Origin: Deinococcus sp.
GTDB taxonomy: Bacteria > Deinococcota > Deinococci > Deinococcales > Thermaceae
Length of the DNA: 12,835 nt
Direction of reading: 5' to 3'
Assembly: GCA_023382135.1 (NCBI GenBank)
Contig: JAMCQK010000193.1
Span: 1 to 12,835, forward strand
Shown: positions 7,023-12,835 of the stretch, piece by piece
Position numbering within the stretch: position 1 is the stretch's first letter
Layout of the letters: every line of letters starts with the position of its first letter
Program-made: the position numbers and the translations under genes
Notes under the pieces: model-generated
The model's input: only the letters and a program-made list of their open reading frames with translations
Databases searched by the model: none
What the model was told of the DNA's origin: nothing

Positions 7023-7045
7023 AAGACGAAGAGGAGGAAAAACAT

Positions 7046-7189
7046 ATGATGAAATCAGTAGCAAGCAAACCGGCCAAAAAGGCCCCGGCCCGCAAGAAAG
7101 CGGCCCCTAAGAAGGCAGCCGCCAAGAAGACCGCTGCTAAGAAGCCAGCCAAGAAGGCAGCCGCCAAGAAGCCAGCCAAGAAGAAGTAA
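7046..7189 (+). CDS. histone H1-like Lys/Ala/Pro-rich DNA-binding peptide
   Basis: A 47-residue protein that is almost entirely Lys, Ala and Pro after MMKSVASKP, built from repeats of the AAKK and KKPAKKA kind. This resembles the C-terminal tail of eukaryotic histone H1 and the H1-like proteins (HctB, AlgP-type) of some bacteria. It would be strongly basic and unfolded, and probably coats or compacts DNA, though RNA binding is possible. The coding DNA has internal repeats, for example a perfect 21-base repeat at 7109-7129 and 7151-7171. The Shine-Dalgarno GAGGAGG lies 8 bases before ATG 7046; the adjacent ATG 7049 could also serve. The gene stands alone with a promoter, a structured leader and a terminator, so expression is probably high and independently controlled. 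It has no globular domain, unlike HU. Low sequence complexity limits any homology argument. Confidence 0.85.
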   Translation: MMKSVASKPAKKAPARKKAAPKKAAAKKTAAKKPAKKAAAKKPAKKK

Positions 7190-7204
7190 GCTAGCTTTCT
7201 AGCG

Positions 7205-7240
7205 AACCGGCTCCGTAAGGAGCCGGTTGTTTTGTTGTTT
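7205..7240 (+). terminator. Rho-independent terminator of the Lys-rich protein gene
   Basis: A perfect 10-base-pair stem AACCGGCTCC (7205-7214) with GGAGCCGGTT (7219-7228) closes a GTAA tetraloop (GNRA type) and is followed by the T-rich tail GTTTTGTTGTTT. It lies 15 bases after the stop. It has no T tract on the other strand, so it does not obviously serve the converging acyl-CoA synthetase gene. Confidence 0.9.
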
Positions 7241-7438
7241 ACGCGCCGGCTTCACTATCAATACTTGATATGGGAAGAATATTGCTGAGACAGCACATTT
7301 TCTTTGCTGTAGTCTTAGGCGAGAAGCAAGGAACTGCAATTCAGCGCTAAGCCGAAGCGGTCTTGGAGCATAATCCATCCCAGGGCTATATTCAGAAGCT
7401 CCGTTTCCACAGAGGGTATTCACTGGCCAAATTTTCTT

Positions 7439-9361
7439 CTACGCTAATGTGCGAATAGATTCCACCGCTTGCGGATTTTCTAGAGCCGAAAGATCCCCCA
7501 GGTTTTGCCCCAGATACGCTGCACGTATCACCCGCCGCATCACCTTGGCATTTCTGGTCTTCGGCAGGTCTGGCACAAAGAGAACTTTCTCCGGCTTGAG
7601 CGCCTTGCCAAGCCTCTCGGTTACTAACTTGGCAATCTCGCCTGCGAGAATATCGGAAGATTGATGGCCGGGCCTCAAGACCACAAAGATTACTGAGGTT
7701 TCTCCCTTGACTTCGTGAGGTACGCCAATAGCGGCGGCTTCTTTTACCGCCGGGTGCTCGACCGCAGCACTTTCGACCTCGGCGGGTCCCACGCGCTTGC
7801 CCGCAATTTTCAGCGTGTCATCGGAACGTCCATGAATGGTCCAGTGGCTTTCGCTGTCTTGCATGGCCCAGTCGCCGTGTATCCAGACCCCGGGATTCTT
7901 GCTCCAGTAAGTGTTGAGGTAGCGCTCCGGGTCGTTCCAGAAACCTTTAGTCATTCCGGGCCAAGGCGCAAGTACCGCGAGTTCGCCCACCTGGTTCCGC
8001 ACCGCAATGCCATCTGGGTTAAGCACCGCCGCCTTAATGCCGGGCACGGCGGTATTGAAGCCCATGGGCTTAATTGGGCGCCAGGTGGTGCAGCCTAAAA
8101 TTCCTCCTCCGATCTCGGTGCCACCGGAGTAGTTGATAATTGGAAGCTTGTTCTGTCCCACCACCCGCGAGAACCATAAGTAGGGCTCAAGGTTCCAGGG
8201 CTCGCCAGTGGAACCGAGCACGCGTAAATTTGAAAGATCGTGGCGGGTTACGTGTTCTTCGCCGTGGGGGATCAATGCCCGGGCGAGCGTGGGAGAAAGA
8301 CCCAGATGGGTAACGTGGTGGCGTTCGCAGATGTCCCAGAGGCGGTCTGGCGCGGGGAAATCCGGTGCCCCTTCATAGAGCACCACTGCTGCGCCTAGCG
8401 TGAGCCCGCCGAGAATGGCCCAGGGACCCATCATCCAGCCCATGTCGGTGAACCAGAAGAGCCGCTCGCCTTCGCGCAGGTCAAAACAGTGGGCCAAGTC
8501 TTGCGTGGCCTTGAGGGGAAACCCTGCGTGGTAGTGAACAGTGCCTTTGGGTTTACCGGTGGTACCGGAAGTATAGATGAGCATGAAGGGGTCCATGCTC
8601 TCCATCGGCTGGTTGGGCGCATCGGAGGTTTGCGATTCGACCAACTGGCCCCAGGCGATCTCGTTGTTGGTTAGGGGCACGCCGCCAAACCTTTCGACCA
8701 CCAAAATCTTTTCTACCGTGGGAGAGCGGGCGGCGGATTGGCGTGCGGTTTCTAGTAACGGGATGCGGCCACCTCTACGGTAAAAACCGTCAGCCGTAAT
8801 GAGCAGCCGCGCTCCGGCATCTTGCAGGCGCGTAGCGGCGGCCTCCGGAGCATAGCCGGAAAAAATAGGCACAACAATGGCTCCAAGCCGGGCAGTAGCG
8901 AGAGCGCCGATGGCGGTCTCGGGGAGCATGGGCAGGAACAGGCCCACACGGTCACCAGGGACAAGGCCCAGAGAAGAAAGCGCCTTAGCTGCTTTGGCGA
9001 CGGAGGCCTCGAGGCCTCCAAAGCTCAGCGTTCTAGTCTCACCGTCCTCTCCTTCCCAAATCAGCGCCGCTGAGTCTGGCCTCTTTTTTGCGTTGCGGGT
9101 GACCGCGTTATAAGCCAGGTTGAGCCTGCCTCCCACAAACCAGTGCGGCCACTCAATGCCCTTGGAAACATCCAGAACTTTCTGGTAGGGCGCGAACCAT
9201 TCAATGCCGAGCAACCGGAAAGTCTCCTCAAAAAAAACCTCTGGCTGCTCGAGGCTAAAACGGTACAGATCTTCGTAGCTAGCTAGTTTCAGTTGGCGGA
9301 TCAAGGCCTCGAGGCGGCTCCCCTCGGTATACGTTTTAGTGGGGTGCCATACTGGCTCCAT
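7439..9361 (-). CDS. acyl-CoA synthetase (AMP-forming), acetyl-CoA synthetase-like
   Basis: Activates a carboxylic acid with ATP and CoA through an acyl-adenylate. The 640 residues include an acetyl-CoA-synthetase-type N-terminal region (about 1-90). The adenylation core has the P-loop TSGTTGKPKG (264-273), the A5 motif YSGGTEIGG (411-419), HGDW (495-498) and the hinge GRSDDTLKIAGKR (511-523). In the C-terminal domain Lys606 of PKTRNAKVMRR is the adenylation lysine, also the usual acetylation site. Where true acetyl-CoA synthetases have WWQTE, with a Trp that closes the pocket around acetate, this protein has SGGTE, so Trp is replaced by Gly413. A larger acid than acetate is therefore likely; the true substrate is unknown. 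The ATG lies 3 bases after the kinase stop, with AAGGGG overlapping the kinase end, so the pair is co-translated. Acetoacetyl-CoA synthetase is a less likely alternative. Confidence 0.88.
   Translation of the reverse strand: MEPVWHPTKTYTEGSRLEALIRQLKLASYEDLYRFSLEQPEVFFEETFRLLGIEWFAPYQKVLDVSKGIEWPHWFVGGRLNLAYNAVTRNAKKRPDSAALIWEGEDGETRTLSFGGLEASVAKAAKALSSLGLVPGDRVGLFLPMLPETAIGALATARLGAIVVPIFSGYAPEAAATRLQDAGARLLITADGFYRRGGRIPLLETARQSAARSPTVEKILVVERFGGVPLTNNEIAWGQLVESQTSDAPNQPMESMDPFMLIYTSGTTGKPKGTVHYHAGFPLKATQDLAHCFDLREGERLFWFTDMGWMMGPWAILGGLTLGAAVVLYEGAPDFPAPDRLWDICERHHVTHLGLSPTLARALIPHGEEHVTRHDLSNLRVLGSTGEPWNLEPYLWFSRVVGQNKLPIINYSGGTEIGGGILGCTTWRPIKPMGFNTAVPGIKAAVLNPDGIAVRNQVGELAVLAPWPGMTKGFWNDPERYLNTYWSKNPGVWIHGDWAMQDSESHWTIHGRSDDTLKIAGKRVGPAEVESAAVEHPAVKEAAAIGVPHEVKGETSVIFVVLRPGHQSSDILAGEIAKLVTERLGKALKPEKVLFVPDLPKTRNAKVMRRVIRAAYLGQNLGDLSALENPQAVESIRTLA
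9002..9019. repeat. 18-base perfect palindrome centred on CCTCGAGG
   Basis: GGAGGCCTCGAGGCCTCC reads the same on both strands and lies inside the acyl-CoA synthetase gene. It is the longest of a set: CTCGAG occurs about 13 times and CCTCGAGG 6 times in the window by hand count (1640, 1946, 6787, 9007, 9307 and 12372). It is most simply a genome-wide signature word rather than a local element. Confidence 0.6.
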
Positions 9362-9364
9362 GCT

Positions 9365-10234
9365 CTACCCCTTGATCCTGCGGCTAAACAGCCGCTGTAA
9401 AGACAACTTCTTTCCCTTGGGCTCTTCAGATGAGGAGGGTTTGGCAACCCTGGGCTTGCCCTCGAGCGCGTTGAGGAATTGCTGGACTGTCCAACGGCTG
9501 GATGGTTCTTTGGCCATCAGGCCCCGAACTGCTTCATCGAGATGCTTTTCCAGCCTGGTGGCCGGGGGAGCATTGTGAAGATGGGCGTAGGAAAGTTCCT
9601 CGTAAGTATCGGCCCGGAAAGGCCGCTTGCCGGTGAGGAGCTCAAAAGCTAGCACGCCCAAAGAATAGGCGTCGCTGGCAGGGCTGGCGGGCTCGCCCCT
9701 AAACAGTTCCGGCGCCATGTAAAAGGGGCTGCCAGCGCGCTCCAAAGGCCGCGGGTTATCGCGGGTCTTGGCTACACCCAGATCCCCAAGTTTGTAAGTT
9801 CCCGAACAAAGATACACATTGGAGGTTTTAATGTCCTGATGGACAATCGATTGGCTGTGCAGAAAAATGACCGCACTGGCAAGCTGCTTGAGGCATTCAA
9901 TTGCATTGGCCTGCGGCAAGGGAGCTTGGACAATCAGATCTTCCAGGCTGCCCTCGGGGAAATATTCCAGCGCCAGAAAAGCCCCATTTCCGGCGGGCCT
10001 GCCAGAAAGACCCTTTACTAAATTGGGGTGGGACAGCGTGAGTGACAAGGCTACCTCTTGGGCAAAACGGTCCGCCAAGTGTTTGTTCTCGCGCACCTCG
10101 CGACGCGGGACCTTGAGCGCAACCCGTGCGCCGTCTGGCGCTTTGGCCAGGTAGACCTGCGATGAACGGCCCAAACCAAGCAGCATTTCCAGGCGAAAAT
10201 CTTTGCGGCTAAGCCGCCGGTAATCTACGGTCAT
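9365..10234 (-). CDS. Ser/Thr protein kinase, soluble, non-RD type
   Basis: A Hanks-type kinase domain filling nearly all 289 residues. The glycine loop is LGLGRSSQVY (19-28), with Ser in place of the third Gly. Lys41 in VALKVP and Glu60 form the ATP salt bridge. The catalytic loop is HQDIKTSN (132-139): Asp134, Lys136 and Asn139 are present, but the usual Arg of HRD is Gln133. DLG (151-153) replaces DFG, and APE (174-176) and Asp188 are normal, so catalysis should be intact. Lacking the HRD arginine, it may not need activation-loop phosphorylation. There is no membrane helix, PASTA or other sensor domain, only a short Ser/Lys/Arg-rich tail (about 260-289). ATG 10234 has AAGGGTG upstream. The gene is 3 bases ahead of the acyl-CoA synthetase, an obvious candidate substrate, though this is inference from position. 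Confidence 0.9.
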   Translation of the reverse strand: MTVDYRRLSRKDFRLEMLLGLGRSSQVYLAKAPDGARVALKVPRREVRENKHLADRFAQEVALSLTLSHPNLVKGLSGRPAGNGAFLALEYFPEGSLEDLIVQAPLPQANAIECLKQLASAVIFLHSQSIVHQDIKTSNVYLCSGTYKLGDLGVAKTRDNPRPLERAGSPFYMAPELFRGEPASPASDAYSLGVLAFELLTGKRPFRADTYEELSYAHLHNAPPATRLEKHLDEAVRGLMAKEPSSRWTVQQFLNALEGKPRVAKPSSSEEPKGKKLSLQRLFSRRIKG

Positions 10235-10251
10235 ACCTACACCCTTGATAC

Positions 10252-10279
10252 GTGATAACAGCTTAATTGGCTACCGCAA
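10252..10279 (-). promoter_or_regulatory. possible promoter of the kinase / acyl-CoA synthetase pair
   Basis: On the minus strand TTGCGG (10274-10279), 16 bases and TATCAC (10252-10257) form a moderate promoter match in the 79-base gap before the kinase. It would give a very short leader that still includes the AAGGGTG ribosome site. The match is weak and read-through from the upstream hydrolase gene is equally possible. Confidence 0.3.
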
Positions 10280-10313
10280 TGTCTTGTACCACCAAAATTA
10301 TTGTAAGCGAGGG

Positions 10314-11012
10314 TCAAATCTCCCACAACTCACCTGGGGTCATCGCCTTGCTATCAATCCCCATGCTCTGTGCCCGGCGGGCAAAAGCCTGGCCGTCCTG
10401 CTTGATGGGCGGGAAGGTATTGTAGTGAATGGGAACAGCGCGCTTAGGTTTTAGCAGTTCAAGCGCTTTCAGCGCGTCTTCGGGACCCATGGTGAAGTGG
10501 TCGCCAATCGGTACAAACGCCAGATCCAGCCCGCGTTCGCCCACCAAGCGCATATCGCTAAAAAGAGCGCTGTCTCCCGCGTGGTAGATGCGTTTCCCCG
10601 CGAACTCTAAAAATACGCCCATGGGCATGCCGCCGTAGGTTCCATCCGGGAAGCTGGAGGAGTGCCAAGCGGGAAACCATTGGATTGTTCCTCCGGCAAA
10701 CTTGTAGCTTCCGCCAATGTTCATGGCCACCGCCTTGGCCCCCTGGCGTTCGGAGTAGGTAGAGATTTCAAAGTTGGAGAAGAGGGTGCCGCCTTTTTTG
10801 GAAAGCGCCACGCTGTCTCCCCAGTGGTCGCCGTGGGCGTGGGTGACCAAAATGATGTCGGCATGAACGGCCTCGCTCAGCCCGTGATGGCTGGTTGTTT
10901 CGAGGCCCACCTTTGCCACCGGGTTGCCACTGATGAAGGGGTCAATAATCACACTAGTAGAACCATCGCTCAGCCATACCGCGGAGTGGCCAATGTACCG
11001 GACCGAAAGCAT
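10314..11012 (-). CDS. UPF0173 metal-dependent hydrolase (metallo-beta-lactamase fold)
   Basis: A compact 232-residue metallo-beta-lactamase-fold protein of the UPF0173 family. Metal ligands are seen in THAHGDHWGD (His58, His60, Asp62, His63), His117, Asp147 of HAGDSALF and His196 of PIHYNTFPP. The family-typical stretch IGDHFTMGPEDA (169-180) is also present. It should bind two metal ions, probably zinc, in the cytoplasm; there is no signal peptide. The natural substrate of the family is not established as far as I know. ATG 11012 is firm: AAGGAGG (11019-11025) lies 6 bases upstream. As I recall, TTHA1283 of Thermus thermophilus belongs to this family and sits in the same gene neighbourhood, which supports the host assignment. 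Confidence 0.92.
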   Translation of the reverse strand: MLSVRYIGHSAVWLSDGSTSVIIDPFISGNPVAKVGLETTSHHGLSEAVHADIILVTHAHGDHWGDSVALSKKGGTLFSNFEISTYSERQGAKAVAMNIGGSYKFAGGTIQWFPAWHSSSFPDGTYGGMPMGVFLEFAGKRIYHAGDSALFSDMRLVGERGLDLAFVPIGDHFTMGPEDALKALELLKPKRAVPIHYNTFPPIKQDGQAFARRAQSMGIDSKAMTPGELWEI

Positions 11013-11128
11013 CTCACACCTCCTTAGAATCTTTGCAGTGGCAAGCCGAGCCTTTCATCGCCCGCAGCCAGGACAAAACCGGGCAAACGACGGCTCAGGG
11101 ACCAGGTGTAGTATAGCCGCGTTTGCAG

Positions 11129-11575
11129 CTATCCCAGGTTCAGAAGGGTCCGCGCCAGCGTGCGTTCGAACGACGCCTCCGCCATGCGCCTAAGCGCCCT
11201 GCCACCCCACTTCTCACCTTCGGGAAGGTCCACGTGCAACTTTAGATGAACTTGGTACAGAAGGCTTTCTTCAGTCACTGAACCATGGCCGCTAAGCTCT
11301 GCCCAAAAGCTGGGTACGGGATCAAGAGCTTGTGCTGATAATTGGACCTTCAGCCCTGGACCATCGTCGCCTGCACCAACTTGCGCCAGTCTGCTTTCAA
11401 AAGGAAAACGTACCTGGCCAAAAAGCGGGGCTTGTGCCACCAGGGTTCCCGCAAGCAGGCCTCTTTCCAAACCAAGCTGGTCGAAGACGGGAATTCCCGC
11501 AAAAATTTTGTCCGGACGCAGAAGGTCTTGCGCCTTCCCAGGCCTTGTAAGCTCAAAGCTCTTTTCCAGGATCAT
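11129..11575 (-). CDS. DUF3809 family protein
   Basis: A 148-residue protein that I place in DUF3809, a family largely limited to Deinococcus-Thermus, from its length, position and pattern: an N-terminal strand ending FELTRP, a middle PLFGQVRFPFESRL segment, and an amphipathic C-terminal helix (about 122-146) after WGGRALRRM. No catalytic motif, signal peptide or membrane helix is seen. The mix of strands and a long C-terminal helix would suit a lipid- or ligand-binding fold of the START/SRPBCC type, but this is only an impression from the pattern. Function is unknown. It starts 7 bases after the DUF3248 gene, so they share a transcript. The family call is from memory and needs a profile search. 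Confidence 0.72.
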   Translation of the reverse strand: MILEKSFELTRPGKAQDLLRPDKIFAGIPVFDQLGLERGLLAGTLVAQAPLFGQVRFPFESRLAQVGAGDDGPGLKVQLSAQALDPVPSFWAELSGHGSVTEESLLYQVHLKLHVDLPEGEKWGGRALRRMAEASFERTLARTLLNLG

Positions 11576-11582
11576 CTGGACC

Positions 11583-11813
11583 CTATTCCACCCACTCCAC
11601 CCGCACCTGTCCGGCTTTCACCAGGGCCTCAATGTCCTCGTCGCTGGCGTTGTGCAAGCGGGGAAGGCTGGCAAAGTTGGCCGTGGCGTGGGCCAGACCC
11701 AAGCGCACCACCAGCGCCTCTCCCGACTCGGTCTTGCCGATGCGCCAGACCAGGTGGGTTCCCAGGCGTTCTAGGAGATCGTCGATGGGGGATTCGGCAG
11801 GAACGGGCTCCAT
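11583..11813 (-). CDS. DUF3248 family small protein
   Basis: A small acidic protein of 76 residues from ATG 11813, with a predicted alpha/beta pattern (LVWRIGK, ALVVRLGLAHATANFASLPRLHNASDEDIE). I assign it to DUF3248, a Thermus/Deinococcus family; TTHA1281 is, as I recall, a similar-sized member in the same neighbourhood. Function is unknown. An upstream TTG at 11849 would add 12 residues, but it lies within a copy of an intergenic repeat (11838-11855), so I prefer the ATG. Neither start has a Shine-Dalgarno. The gene is 7 bases upstream of the DUF3809 gene. Confidence 0.72.
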   Translation of the reverse strand: MEPVPAESPIDDLLERLGTHLVWRIGKTESGEALVVRLGLAHATANFASLPRLHNASDEDIEALVKAGQVRVEWVE

Positions 11814-11837
11814 AGCGTCTAGTGTCGAGAGAAGTTG

Positions 11838-11976
11838 GCCGAGAGTCAAGGGCTGGGGACAGAGAGTGGGGGACGAATGCCGATAGCCGAAGGATGAATG
11901 CCACTAGCCGAAAGTCAAGGCTGTAGGGTGGATGTTGATAATAAAAAGCCGGATGCTTGAGGAAGCGCCGAGAGTC
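11838..11976. repeat. degenerate short repeats built on GCCGAxAG / GAATGCC
   Basis: Between the methyltransferase and DUF3248 genes, GAATGCCGATAGCCGAA (11875-11891) and GAATGCCACTAGCCGAA (11896-11912) match at 15 of 17 bases with a 21-base period. A second unit, GCCGAgAGTCaAGgGCTG, occurs at 11838-11855 and 11907-11923, with a partial copy (GCCGAGAGTC) at 11967-11976. The tract is non-coding apart from its left end, which reaches the possible TTG start of the DUF3248 gene. It looks like a small minisatellite or decayed dispersed repeat. Confidence 0.6.
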
Positions 11977-12003
11977 TTTGGGTCCAAGCCGCGCCGCCGA
12001 GCG

Positions 12004-12835
12004 CTAACAAACCTCAAGTAAGGCAAACTTCAAGTACTGGGTCTCGGGCACGTTGAGTAAAACTGGGTGGTCCCAGCCCTGGCCACGTTTTTCGGTCACC
12101 CGGACCGTCTGGTGTGCATCGGCTGCGGCGTCTTTCAGCATCTCGTAGAACAAGGGCTCAGTCAGGTGGTGGCTACAAGAAGCCGTGGCCAGGATGCCGC
12201 CTCTTGGCAGCAGCTTTAGCGCCCGCAGGTTTACCTCTTTGTAGGCGGCGTAAGCGCGCTCGAGGTCTTGTTTGCTTTTGGCGAAGGCGGGCGGGTCGAG
12301 CACCACCAGGTTGTATTTCGCGCCCTTCTTCTGCTCTTGCCTGAGCAACTCGAAGGCGTTGGCCTCGCGGGCCTCGAGGTTTGAAACTCCGTTCGCCAGC
12401 GCGTTTTCCCGGGCGCGAGCCAGTGCCTCCGCCGAACTATCCACCACAACCACCTTGGAAAAAGACTTTGCCAGGTGGAGGGCAAAAACGCCGTGGTAAC
12501 CAAAGACATCCAGCGCCACATCCCCCCAGAAGCCTTCCATCCGGATGCGGTTTTCGCGCTGGTCTAGGAAGGCGCCGGTTTTTTGCCCGCCGCCAAGGTC
12601 CACCTGGTAGCGCACTGCCCCTTCTTCCACCCAGACGCTTTCCGGGACGCTTCCCGCCAGTGGCTTTACCTCTAACGGAAGACCCTCTTGTATGCGGCTT
12701 TTCTGGTCGTTCTTGGCCAAGATGCTTTTTACCGGGACGGCCTCTAGAAGAACTGAAACCATCTTGGGAGTCAGGTCCTCTAACGCAAATGACCCCACCT
12801 GCATCACCACGTGGCCCGCGTAGTAGTCCAGAATC
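12004..12835 (-). CDS. class I SAM-dependent rRNA (cytosine-C5) methyltransferase, RlmI family; 5' end beyond the window
   Basis: Methylates a cytosine of 23S rRNA using S-adenosylmethionine. The reading frame continues past the apparent GTG start at 12810 to the window edge as ILDYYAGHV, which matches the family, so the gene is cut and not truly starting there. About 276 residues are visible of an expected 380-390; the missing N-terminal part would hold the PUA RNA-binding domain. Seen are the strand region VVMQVGSFALE, SAM motif I as DVFGYHGVFALHLAK, motif IV DPPAFAKSK, and ASCSHH with the presumed catalytic cysteine. TTHA1280 of Thermus thermophilus is, as I recall, a homologue in the same gene order. 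It is the first gene of the minus-strand cluster seen here; a gap of about 190 bases with repeats separates it from DUF3248. Which rRNA position it modifies cannot be told. Confidence 0.9.
   Translation of the reverse strand, partial: ILDYYAGHVVMQVGSFALEDLTPKMVSVLLEAVPVKSILAKNDQKSRIQEGLPLEVKPLAGSVPESVWVEEGAVRYQVDLGGGQKTGAFLDQRENRIRMEGFWGDVALDVFGYHGVFALHLAKSFSKVVVVDSSAEALARARENALANGVSNLEAREANAFELLRQEQKKGAKYNLVVLDPPAFAKSKQDLERAYAAYKEVNLRALKLLPRGGILATASCSHHLTEPLFYEMLKDAAADAHQTVRVTEKRGQGWDHPVLLNVPETQYLKFALLEVC

Noticed and set aside
7199..7423. 74-codon minus-strand ORF in the gap between the Lys-rich gene and the acyl-CoA synthetase
   Set aside because: It ends inside the terminator stem, has no ribosome site and no recognisable motifs.
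12808..12810. GTG as the real start of the rRNA methyltransferase
   Set aside because: The frame continues in a family-like way (ILDYYAGHV) to the window edge, so the gene is truncated by the window, not started here.

Overview
The window looks like chromosomal DNA from a member of the Deinococcota, most likely the family Thermaceae (a Meiothermus- or Thermus-like organism). The reasons are: the run rRNA methyltransferase - DUF3248 - DUF3809 - UPF0173 hydrolase, which as I recall it matches the order TTHA1280 to TTHA1283 in Thermus thermophilus (the two DUF families are, to my knowledge, largely confined to this phylum); moderately high GC; a strong excess of the palindrome CCTCGAGG; and short intergenic repeats built on GCCGAxAG. 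No rRNA, tRNA, CRISPR array, transposase or phage gene was found.

Layout from left to right. Positions 1-722 hold what look like two broken genes: a membrane protein on the minus strand with an in-frame stop, and a tiny secreted peptide on the plus strand whose signal peptide and mature part lie in two frames. Next is malate synthase A (723-2282, minus) with its own promoter. Then S-adenosylmethionine decarboxylase speH (2511-2951, minus), divergent from a succinate dehydrogenase operon sdhCAB (3170-6464, plus) that ends in a clear hairpin terminator. A gene-poor stretch of about 560 bases follows, then a 47-residue Lys/Ala/Pro protein resembling the histone H1 tail (7046-7189), with a leader hairpin and its own terminator. 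The rest is a minus-strand cluster, in order of transcription: rRNA methyltransferase (cut by the right window edge), DUF3248, DUF3809, UPF0173 metal-dependent hydrolase, a Ser/Thr protein kinase, and an acyl-CoA synthetase placed 3 bases after the kinase.

Functionally the left half is central carbon metabolism: malate synthase and succinate dehydrogenase are both used when cells grow on acetate or fatty acids, and the acyl-CoA synthetase at 7439-9361 would fit that use. The succinate dehydrogenase is the most interesting part. Its single five-helix membrane subunit resembles the mycobacterial Sdh1 (type F) anchor, which carries a membrane-embedded Rieske-type iron-sulfur cluster instead of haem, and it has an extra CxxC beside the conserved His/Cys cluster. 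The kinase/acyl-CoA synthetase pair, with a kinase lacking the usual HRD arginine, is the best candidate for an undescribed regulatory link.

All calls are from reading the sequence and from memory of families; no database search was run.
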